From NCBI GenBank assembly GCA_016839955.1, contig JAEOTI010000297.1, positions 1 to 21,641 on the forward strand: DNA of 21,641 nt, given 5' to 3'. Below are positions 15,466 through 21,641 of the stretch, one piece after another. The position numbers and the translations under genes are program-made. The notes beneath the pieces are model-generated. The model made no database searches and was not told the origin of the DNA. It saw nothing but the letters and a program-made list of their open reading frames with translations. Every line of letters starts with the position of its first letter. Within the stretch, counting starts at the first letter, position 1. This stretch comes from Candidatus Hodarchaeota archaeon. Lineage in GTDB: Archaea > Asgardarchaeota > Heimdallarchaeia > Hodarchaeales > YT1-057.

Positions 15466-15795
15466 TCAAATAGAAATCTCTTTAAACGCAGCTTTGAGTA
15501 AATCAAGTTTTTCTATTTCAAAATTTAAATGGCAAGAAACCAAGGCAATTTTGGATGATTTCATTGCAAATCTTTCAGCAATAGCTTCAGCAATGGCAGC
15601 TGAAACCTTACTTCGATCACCGAGTACTGTTGAAGATATAGCTCGAGATTCTTCGGGTAAGGGGGTACCAACTGCAACTGTTCCTAATTTTTCATCGTCT
15701 CCATACATAAAGATCTGAACAGCGTTTTCCAATAAAAGTAAAAAATAATGGAAGGTTTTTTCCCCAACTGAGAACTGTCCTTCTTTCGTTTCCAA
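15466..15795 (-). CDS. Proteasome assembly chaperone PAC3/PAC4-like protein
   Basis: A 109-residue protein. By eye it aligns along its length with human PAC4 (PSMG4) and PAC3 (PSMG3) as I remember them. The key part is STVLGD (55-60), matching STSLLGD in PAC4 and TKVLLG in PAC3, followed by a long Ala-rich helix (AAIAEAIAERFAMKS) and strand KIALVSCHLN (82-91; PAC4 KQVFVSYNLQ). The LGT near 37-39 matches MGTLVS of PAC3. PAC3-PAC4 dimers help to build the 20S alpha ring in eukaryotes. The frame can be extended to a TTG at 15846, but AAAAGGAG upstream of the TTG at 15795 (9-base spacing) supports the shorter form, which also starts where the eukaryotic proteins do. Homology is inferred from pattern and not from a search. 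It is followed by the PPP phosphatase. Confidence 0.6.
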   Translation of the reverse strand: METKEGQFSVGEKTFHYFLLLLENAVQIFMYGDDEKLGTVAVGTPLPEESRAISSTVLGDRSKVSAAIAEAIAERFAMKSSKIALVSCHLNFEIEKLDLLKAAFKEISI

Positions 15796-15916
15796 AAGAA
15801 TTATCTCCTTTTGATATGAATATATTGCGACATTGATGAAACTCAAGCTTAATCATATTAATTATTACTAGCAAGTATTAATCTTTCAGAATGTCTTTCT
15901 TCTCTTTGATGTAAAA

Positions 15917-17047
15917 ATGGGTGATGTATTCATTCAAAGTGTTGGAATGACTAATTTTGGAAAATTATCATCTAATTTTCCCCAATTGTTATTAGAAGCC
16001 TCAGAAAACGCTTTAGAAGAAGTTTCTGTTGAAGAAATTGAAGCTATTTATCTTGGAAGTATGAATCCTGACGAATTTGTTGAATTTTCAAGCTTACCTG
16101 CAATGTTATCTGATGAATTAGGTCTGGTTCCAAAATCTGCGGTTAGAATCGACAACTCCTCTGCATCTGGTTCTGCAACAATCCTACAAGCATATCTTGC
16201 AGTAAAATCAGGGTATTTTGAGACAGTACTTTGTGTGGGAGGAGAAAAAATGACAGAAGTGACTACTAAAAAAGCAGGGCGAATTCTAGCAAAGGTTCTA
16301 TCTCCACTTGAAAGAAGATTAGGGCTTACGATGCCAGCACTGGCGGCACTGGCGTGTCGTGCATATATGGACCGTTATGGTCTTTCCAGAGATCAGTTAT
16401 CGACAATACCAATTAAGAATCATCATAACTCAATTTATAATCCATATGCTCATTTCCAAAAGGAGATTAAATTAGAAACTGTAAATAAAAGCAGACTGGT
16501 TGTAGATCCATTAAGACTTTATGATTGTAGTCCTATGTCAGATGGCGCTGCTGCTCTTATTCTTTCAAAGAAACCGGGACCGGTAAAAATCATTGGAATA
16601 GGTAATGGGACAGATTACCTCACTTATGCTCATAGAGACTCTCTTACATCTTCAACAGCGACAAAAAGTGCTGCAAAGAAAGCTTTTGATCAAGCTAAGA
16701 TCGAACCAAATCAAATAGATGTAGCAGAACTTCACGATGCGTTTTCAATCCTTGAAATTATCAACAGTGAAGATATTGGTTTTTTTCGTTCAGGGCAAGG
16801 AGGGATAGCTGCTGAAAGGAATGACACTTCCCTTAATGGAACAATTCCCATTAATCCCTCTGGTGGATTGAAAGCTCGAGGTCATCCAGTCGGTGCAACA
16901 GGGATCGCCCAGGTCATGGAAATCTTCTGGCAACTCACTCAAAATGCTGAAAATCGTCAAGTTGATGGTGTTAAGCGAGGTCTTACACAAAACATTGGAG
17001 GTTTTGCAAGTAATAATGTAGTAACTATAATGGAGGCTGTTCAATGA
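15917..17047 (+). CDS. Thiolase-fold protein with Ser in place of the nucleophilic Cys
   Basis: A 376-residue member of the archaeal/SCP2 thiolase group. Family marks are RIDNSSASGSA (77-87), the active-site loop; DCSPMSDGAAAL (203-214); LHDAFS (272-277, His273); and NPSGGLKARGHPVGATG (313-329, His323). In working thiolases the loop reads x-x-A/S-C-A-S-G; here Ser82 (codon TCT) stands at the Cys position, so ordinary thiolysis is unlikely. Thiolase-like/DUF35 aldolases of steroid degradation (Ltp2 type) likewise lack the Cys. The protein ends in an ATGA overlap with a DUF35 gene, its probable structural partner, and MeaB follows. In archaeal mevalonate synthesis a thiolase-DUF35-HMG-CoA synthase complex is known, but no HMG-CoA synthase is here. 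No clear SD precedes ATG 15917. Confidence 0.85.
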   Translation: MGDVFIQSVGMTNFGKLSSNFPQLLLEASENALEEVSVEEIEAIYLGSMNPDEFVEFSSLPAMLSDELGLVPKSAVRIDNSSASGSATILQAYLAVKSGYFETVLCVGGEKMTEVTTKKAGRILAKVLSPLERRLGLTMPALAALACRAYMDRYGLSRDQLSTIPIKNHHNSIYNPYAHFQKEIKLETVNKSRLVVDPLRLYDCSPMSDGAAALILSKKPGPVKIIGIGNGTDYLTYAHRDSLTSSTATKSAAKKAFDQAKIEPNQIDVAELHDAFSILEIINSEDIGFFRSGQGGIAAERNDTSLNGTIPINPSGGLKARGHPVGATGIAQVMEIFWQLTQNAENRQVDGVKRGLTQNIGGFASNNVVTIMEAVQ

Positions 17048-17349
17048 TAGATATTGGCCTTTGTCACACTTGTGGAAAGGAAATTTACCCGTACAGACTA
17101 ACTTGTCCCAATTGCAGAAATAAATTAACCCAAATTCAAGTTCCTGTGACAGGAACAGTCTTATCTTGGTGTACTATTTTTATACCCCCTGAAGGATATG
17201 GACCTGAACCATATACAATAGCCCTAATAAAAATCACCAACTCTACTGCAAAACTTCTTAGTAAGACAATAGTTCCAAACATCAAAGTTGGTGACAATGT
17301 AGTTCTGTCAAAACAGGATGAGGATTGGACTATCGTTGATATTCAATGA
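17044..17349 (+). CDS. DUF35 zinc-ribbon/OB-fold acyl-CoA-binding protein
   Basis: A 101-residue two-part protein: a zinc ribbon with Cys7/Cys10 and Cys21/Cys24 (CHTC, CPNC), then an OB-fold beginning VPVTGTVLSWCTIFIPPEGYG and ending with the DUF35-type LSKQDEDWTIVDI. In solved complexes DUF35 proteins bridge thiolase-family subunits and bind the CoA substrate. Its ATG overlaps the thiolase-fold gene's TGA (ATGA), so translation is coupled, strong evidence that the two proteins form a complex. The 3' end overlaps the MeaB gene by up to 32 bases. Length is at the short end of the family. Confidence 0.88.
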   Translation: MIDIGLCHTCGKEIYPYRLTCPNCRNKLTQIQVPVTGTVLSWCTIFIPPEGYGPEPYTIALIKITNSTAKLLSKTIVPNIKVGDNVVLSKQDEDWTIVDIQ

Positions 17350-18295
17350 TTTAATTGAACAGTTTCTTGCTAGGGATCGTCGAGCATTTGCTCGGATTAT
17401 AACAAAAGTAGAAGATGGAGATTCTAGTTACGTTCGTCATCTTTTCCCCAAAACAGGTCATAGTCAAATCATTGGAATCACAGGCCCACCTGGGAGTGGA
17501 AAAAGCACTTTAGTTGACAAATTAGCCCTAAAAATCAGGGAACATGGAAAATCAGTTGGAATTATCGCTGTAGACCCAACTAGCCCTTTTACTGGTGGTG
17601 CATTGTTAGGTGATAGAATTAGGATGCAAACTACAGCCCAAGACCCTGGGGTATTTATCCGTTCAATGGGCAGCCGTGGTGCGCTTGGTGGGCTTGCTAG
17701 GGCGACAAACAATGTGATTAAGATTTTTGATGCTTTCGGGTTCGATGTTATTATTGTAGAGACAGTAGGGGCGGGTCAATCAGAAGTTGATATCGTAAAA
17801 ACAGCTCACACTTCCCTTGTTCTTGCTGTACCTGGTCTAGGCGATTCTATTCAAATGATTAAAGCGGGTATATTAGAAATTGCTGATGTTTTTGTTTTAA
17901 ACAAAGCAGATCGTGATGGTATCAATCAACTTGAACTAGAATTGAAATACATGCTAGAGATGACAGATAATGGTCCAAAAATAGATGATTGGACCCCCCC
18001 AATTGTAAGAACGGTAGCAAAAGATGCTATTGGCATTGATGAGCTTTATACAAATATTCAGGAACATTTCATTTTCTTAAAGGAAACAGAAAAACTAGAA
18101 CGATTAATCCAACAACGTACAGAAGATGAAATTATTGAAATTGTAAAAAATAAGTTCGCACAGCACCTCATTACGAAAGCCAAAGAGAGAGGCGATCTTA
18201 AAAAACTTGTAAACTTAGTAATGAAACGAGATCTGGATCCTTATTCAGCTGCGGAGCGATTACTTGATCCCCTAATGCAGAAAGATGATGTTTAA
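17318..18295 (+). CDS. meaB: MeaB/ArgK-type G3E GTPase (methylmalonyl-CoA mutase-associated)
   Basis: A 325-residue GTPase that in known systems loads and protects the adenosylcobalamin cofactor of methylmalonyl-CoA mutase or a related acyl-CoA mutase. Motifs: Walker A GPPGSGKS (56-63), AVDPTSPFTGGALLGDR (84-100), ETVGAGQSE (148-156) and NKAD (195-198). The helical C-terminal arm, used for dimerisation, is complete. The start is uncertain: ATG 17318 overlaps DUF35 by 32 bases, and TTG 17336 would give a protein beginning nearer to where family members start (FNDLIEQFLARDRR). No mutase is in the window. The operon with the thiolase-like and DUF35 genes suggests propionyl-CoA or methylmalonyl-CoA metabolism. 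Its TAA shares TTAA with the stop of ribB. Confidence 0.9.
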   Translation: MRIGLSLIFNDLIEQFLARDRRAFARIITKVEDGDSSYVRHLFPKTGHSQIIGITGPPGSGKSTLVDKLALKIREHGKSVGIIAVDPTSPFTGGALLGDRIRMQTTAQDPGVFIRSMGSRGALGGLARATNNVIKIFDAFGFDVIIVETVGAGQSEVDIVKTAHTSLVLAVPGLGDSIQMIKAGILEIADVFVLNKADRDGINQLELELKYMLEMTDNGPKIDDWTPPIVRTVAKDAIGIDELYTNIQEHFIFLKETEKLERLIQQRTEDEIIEIVKNKFAQHLITKAKERGDLKKLVNLVMKRDLDPYSAAERLLDPLMQKDDV

Positions 18296-19002
18296 ATTTC
18301 CAAAGATTGCCAAGCTTTGATAACGTCTTTTCCTTCAAGAAATATTAGATTATTTTCATTTGCGAATTCTTTTGCTTTTTCTTTTGGTAAAGCACGTTTC
18401 TCAGTCATCATCTCACATCCAACTGCAATTGGTATTAAATCTGCCATGGTAATTAGTGCCACCCCAAGTTCTGTATGACCAAATCGATCCTCTAAAGGGG
18501 TTTGGGAGGAGTTACAAAGAAATACATGTCCTGGTGCTCTAAATTTTTGCCCAAACAACCGTTGAGATTCAATTTGGGATAAGTCTCTAATTTCTCCAGC
18601 GAGTTTTGCAAATTCTGAGATTGTTAAGGCTCGATCATCATCTGTAATACCGGTAAATGTATTCCGATGGTTAATAGTAATCGAAAAAGACGATTTAGTA
18701 TCATAAGGAATGTCATTAGGAATTAATTCTTTTAGTACAGGCCATCTATTGCCTTCCTGAAAGAAAATATCTGTTAAAAAAGGTAAATCAAGTTTTTTTC
18801 TTGTAAGGTAATCTACAATTAGAAATACAAGCCCTCCTCCTTTTGTTCTCATCTCTCGAATATTTTCAGGTGTTACATATTGAGCAGCCATAATAAAGTC
18901 AGTTTCTTCTTCACGTCCATCTGCATCATAAACAAGAACAAATTTTCCTTCACGTAAAGCTGATAGAGCTTTTTGAAGGGTATTTCCGGTTGTAGTTGTC
19001 AT
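18292..19002 (-). CDS. ribB: 3,4-dihydroxy-2-butanone 4-phosphate synthase
   Basis: Converts ribulose 5-phosphate to 3,4-dihydroxy-2-butanone 4-phosphate and formate, giving the four-carbon unit of riboflavin. It has 236 residues. The acidic metal/substrate loop YDADGREEETD (25-35), HRNTFTGITDDDRA (112-125), PGHVF (157-161) and GHTEL (175-179) are the RibB signatures. The sequence from GREEETDFIMAAQYVTPE onward has the archaeal form. It is monofunctional, with no RibA domain attached; RibA is coded separately at 9514-10254. The gene lies 59 bases behind the secreted paralogues on the same strand; a weak AGAGAAG precedes the ATG. Confidence 0.92.
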   Translation of the reverse strand: MTTTTGNTLQKALSALREGKFVLVYDADGREEETDFIMAAQYVTPENIREMRTKGGGLVFLIVDYLTRKKLDLPFLTDIFFQEGNRWPVLKELIPNDIPYDTKSSFSITINHRNTFTGITDDDRALTISEFAKLAGEIRDLSQIESQRLFGQKFRAPGHVFLCNSSQTPLEDRFGHTELGVALITMADLIPIAVGCEMMTEKRALPKEKAKEFANENNLIFLEGKDVIKAWQSLEI

Positions 19003-19061
19003 TTTTTTCTTCTCTCTTGAAATAAAACTTGTGGTACAACAAGAGAGATAGAAATGAAACT

Positions 19062-20288
19062 TTAATTTCTATATTTTCGTTTACTAATCAAGACAAGAAT
19101 TCCTGATATCACAAAGAATAGTTCATATTCGGAAATCTTTGGAATAGATTTTTCGTCATCTAAGGAGGTTAATTCCACCATGTAATTGGTCTTGGAATTC
19201 CAAACATTGAAATTTTCATTTGTTGTCCATACAAATGTATTAGTTCCATCAAATAAAATAAATTTTAATTTCCCAGAAGCAGTATTAGGAAAAAATCGAG
19301 TGTCCCATAAAATTATTATTTTTTGGCCTACTAAATCAGTTACAAGCATTTGATGAACGATTGAGTAGTTATTATTGGGTATTTCACACGGGATATAGAG
19401 AATATTGAGAATGAGAGGATGATCATCTCTTACATCATTGTTATTTTCTAAATTTGGATCGTTTATAATGAACTCTAATCCTTGTTGGCAGGCTAAAGAT
19501 CCAGAAATTTCCTGAAAAAAGAGTGTACTTGGAATATTCTTGTGATTATTAATATTTACACTAGCAGAATGAGAATAAATATTACCTAATGAATCTTTAG
19601 CGGTAGTAAGAAGCCACCATTCTCCATCTTCAATTGAATAGGTATCTAAATCAACTGTGGCTCCTTTTACATGAGCTTCATGTACAGCAGGAAATTTTGC
19701 ACTAATCTTAATCGTTCCGTTATTTTGTTCGCCTGCATAGTTATAGATGCGGATCCAATAGTAACCATCTGATGTGATAATTCCACTCCAAACTTCTGGA
19801 CTTCCACCAGCAGTAACCATCGCCCAATCTGTGTAATCATACCAATAGCTATAACCATAACATCCACAAAAAAAGCCAAAATCCATCATATCCTCTTCTG
19901 GCTTATTATTCCACGAACATTCAAGAGAAAGCGTTGTGTTTTCTGGAAAATACCAACCTGGAGACTCAGGAATGAGTTGATCTCCGTAATCACCTGAATA
20001 TTCATATTGATATTCCTTAAAGATCATTTTTTCGTGAACACTAAGAGAAGCTTCAATTATTTGAACATCAGGAAATTCTTTAGCGTTATTTGGTGTCCAA
20101 GTTAATGAAAGAATAGATGAGCCATATTCACTTTGTAACCCAACACACGATCCATTAGTAGGAAACTCTTGTGCTGAAAGTTCTGAGTACAGCACCAAAT
20201 TTGAGGTAGCTGGAGTTGTAGTATTTACACTGAGTATTAAAGGAAAAATAAAACCAGAAACTACGAACAAAAGCAGAACGGATTTCAT
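19062..20288 (-). CDS. Secreted, C-terminally anchored beta-sandwich protein, paralogue 2
   Basis: A 408-residue protein with a signal peptide (residues 1-~22, basic start then LLLFVVSGFIFPLIL) and a C-terminal membrane segment (about 387-402) ending in KRKYRN. The long middle part therefore faces outside. The region at about 140-205 (TAGGSPEVWSG, YYWIRIYNYAGEQNNGTIKISA) resembles a PPC-type (bacterial pre-peptidase C-terminal) beta domain. The region at about 210-255 (DGEWWLLTTAKDSLGNIYSHSASVNI) resembles an Ig-like surface domain. Several cysteines (NGSC, LECSW, FCGCYG) may form disulfides. No enzyme motif was seen. It lies 32 bases behind its close paralogue and shares its layout throughout, so it arose by tandem duplication. 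AAGGGGA precedes the ATG. A surface or cell-envelope role is inferred. Confidence 0.8.
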   Translation of the reverse strand: MKSVLLLFVVSGFIFPLILSVNTTTPATSNLVLYSELSAQEFPTNGSCVGLQSEYGSSILSLTWTPNNAKEFPDVQIIEASLSVHEKMIFKEYQYEYSGDYGDQLIPESPGWYFPENTTLSLECSWNNKPEEDMMDFGFFCGCYGYSYWYDYTDWAMVTAGGSPEVWSGIITSDGYYWIRIYNYAGEQNNGTIKISAKFPAVHEAHVKGATVDLDTYSIEDGEWWLLTTAKDSLGNIYSHSASVNINNHKNIPSTLFFQEISGSLACQQGLEFIINDPNLENNNDVRDDHPLILNILYIPCEIPNNNYSIVHQMLVTDLVGQKIIILWDTRFFPNTASGKLKFILFDGTNTFVWTTNENFNVWNSKTNYMVELTSLDDEKSIPKISEYELFFVISGILVLISKRKYRN

Positions 20289-20320
20289 TTTTTTCCCCTT
20301 CTTTTTGGCTTAATTAGTGT

Positions 20321-21538
20321 TTAATTCCTGGATTTCTTCTTGCTAATAACAAATAGACTACAAATAATGAGGAGAAAAACATCAATTCCAATGATATTTG
20401 ATACAGATTTTTCCCCACTTTTGAAATTCTCTGGATTCCAAACCTCAAAATATTCATTTGATGTTAATTCATTTGTCCGATTTCCATCAAATAATATAAA
20501 TTTCAGCGTCCCATAGGCAGTATTTGGATATTGGCGAGTATCCCATAATATAGTAATTTCTTCTCCAACTAAATCGGTTACAGCCATTTTAGATACGACT
20601 GTAAATACCTTCTCAGGTAATTCATATCGTACATATAAAACATCGAGAAATAAAGGATGATCATCTCTTTTATCTTCATTTTTTTCGAGATTTACATCTT
20701 TGATTGTCAAATTTATCTTTTCTTGGCCTGACATAGTCCTAGACAATTCATGAATAGTAAGGAAGGAAGGAGTGTTTTCATGATTGATTATGTTAACAAA
20801 AACGCTATGTGAATACACGTTGCCCAATGAATCTTTGGCAGTAGTAGTGAGCCACCACTCTCCATCATCAATTGGGAAAGTATCTATTTCAACAGTTGCA
20901 CTTTTTACATGAGTTTCGAGAACAATAGTATGTTGTTTCGCAAAAACTTTTATTGTTCCACTATTTGGTTTTCCTGCAAAATTAAGAATCCGAAGCCAAT
21001 AGCATCCAGCAGCCGGTAATGTGCCTTCCCATTTTTCAGGGCTTCCACCTGCGGTAGCTAGACTCCAATCTGTGACTTCATCATCACAATAACAACTCGT
21101 AATTACTCCATAAGACCCACAATAAAGGCCAAAATCCATCATGTCTTTTTCTGAGTCATTTTCCCAAGAACATTCTAATGAAAGAAAGGTATTTTCTTGA
21201 AATTCCCATCCAGGAGATTCAGGGACAAACTGGTTACCAAAATCATTAGTAAAAACATACCGATATTCTTTTTGAAATGGCATTTCGTAAATACTAATAG
21301 AACTCTCAATAATTTCAATATCAGGATATTCAATTCCGTCTGGAGCCCATGTTAATGAAAGAACGGATGATCCATATTCACTTTGTAATCCAATACACGA
21401 TCCATTAGTCGGAAACTCTTTTGAAGGAGAATTTGTGTTTAATCCCAGATTTGAAGTAGCTGAAACAATGAAATTACTATTGAATACAAAAGGAAACAAC
21501 AAACCAAATACTACTAATAATAATAAATTGGATTTCAT
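20321..21538 (-). CDS. Secreted, C-terminally anchored beta-sandwich protein, paralogue 1
   Basis: A 405-residue protein with the same plan as the next gene: signal peptide (1-~22, LLLLVVFGLLFPFVF), a shared N-terminal segment EFPTNGSC then GLQSEYGSS, a PPC-like region (TAGGSPEKWEG, CYWLRILNFAGKPNSGTIKV), an Ig-like region (DGEWWLTTTAKDSLGNVYSHSV), and a C-terminal membrane helix (about 383-399) ending in KKKSRN. The most divergent part is the cysteine-containing loop at about 135-150, where this copy has YCGSYGVITSCYCDDE and the other has FCGCYGYSYWYDY. GGAGG lies 7 bases before the ATG and a TATA box about 55 bases upstream, so this is the first gene of the pair. Function is unknown; I infer surface exposure only. 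Confidence 0.8.
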   Translation of the reverse strand: MKSNLLLLVVFGLLFPFVFNSNFIVSATSNLGLNTNSPSKEFPTNGSCIGLQSEYGSSVLSLTWAPDGIEYPDIEIIESSISIYEMPFQKEYRYVFTNDFGNQFVPESPGWEFQENTFLSLECSWENDSEKDMMDFGLYCGSYGVITSCYCDDEVTDWSLATAGGSPEKWEGTLPAAGCYWLRILNFAGKPNSGTIKVFAKQHTIVLETHVKSATVEIDTFPIDDGEWWLTTTAKDSLGNVYSHSVFVNIINHENTPSFLTIHELSRTMSGQEKINLTIKDVNLEKNEDKRDDHPLFLDVLYVRYELPEKVFTVVSKMAVTDLVGEEITILWDTRQYPNTAYGTLKFILFDGNRTNELTSNEYFEVWNPENFKSGEKSVSNIIGIDVFLLIICSLFVISKKKSRN

Positions 21539-21604
21539 CTCTATTCCTCCACTATCAACTTTTTCATATCAATTAGTTTATATTATATGCCAGTATATAT
21601 AAAG
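21539..21604 (-). promoter_or_regulatory. Promoter and ribosome binding site of the secreted-protein pair
   Basis: On the minus strand CTTTATATATAC (21593-21604) is a good archaeal TATA box. A start of transcription about 25 bases downstream would fall near 21573 and leave a leader of about 35 bases. The leader carries GGAGG (21546-21550), 7 bases before the ATG at 21538. This is the clearest promoter plus SD arrangement in the window. Confidence 0.55.
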
Positions 21605-21641
21605 TTATCTAAAAATTATGATTTTGTCTTTTCTTCTTTCA

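Noticed and set aside
15461..15718. Plus-strand open frame opposite the PAC3/4-like gene
   Set aside because: It is the antisense shadow of a gene with a good SD and recognisable family pattern.
19028..19043. CTTGT/ACAAG stem between the secreted proteins and ribB
   Set aside because: A 5-bp stem is common by chance and no T-run follows in a useful position.

Overview
The window looks like a piece of an AT-rich archaeal genome, most likely from an Asgard archaeon. The archaeal markers are a tRNA-intron endonuclease, an archaeal-type thymidylate synthase, archaeal RibB, a thiolase-fold/DUF35 pair, and a stand-alone Lrp ligand-binding domain. Two genes point specifically to Asgards: a Rag/Gtr-like small GTPase with a C-terminal roadblock-type domain (5971-6822), and a protein resembling the eukaryotic proteasome-assembly chaperones PAC3/PAC4 (15466-15795). 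The exact Asgard lineage cannot be read from the sequence. No tRNA, rRNA, CRISPR array or transposon was seen.

Layout. 1-1119 (-): start of an ABC permease, cut by the window edge, and its ATPase. 1120-1546: divergent regulatory region with repeated motifs. 1547-9491 (+): an Lrp/AsnC regulator, an asparagine-synthetase/Dph6-like fusion, a membrane protein, thymidylate synthase, the Rag-like GTPase, a saccharopine/lysine-6-dehydrogenase family enzyme and a TPR protein. 9514-11116 (-): GTP cyclohydrolase II, a thioredoxin-like protein and a lone RAM domain. 11398-12526 (+): a polyferredoxin and an overlapping small acidic protein that seems to start at CTG. 12529-13413 (-): UppP. 13521-14494 (+): a mini zinc ribbon and an EndA-like subunit lacking the catalytic histidine. 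14491-15795 (-): the PAC3/4-like gene and a PPP-family phosphatase. 15917-18295 (+): thiolase-like protein, DUF35 and MeaB/ArgK GTPase in one overlapping operon. 18292-21538 (-): RibB and two tandem secreted, membrane-anchored paralogues.

How the genes may work together. RibA and RibB, about 8 kb apart, supply both branches entering riboflavin synthesis. The thiolase-like protein has Ser where the nucleophilic Cys should be and is coupled to DUF35 and MeaB. This resembles the known thiolase-like/DUF35 retro-aldolases, whose propionyl-CoA product would feed a MeaB-assisted methylmalonyl-CoA mutase. The Asn-synthetase/Dph6 fusion puts one glutaminase and two ATP-pyrophosphatase-type modules in one chain, directly behind an AsnC-family regulator. 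The genome is very compact: two convergent gene pairs share a single TTAA as both stop codons. Start codons are often GTG or TTG with well-placed Shine-Dalgarno (SD) sequences, and several starts given here were chosen on that basis.
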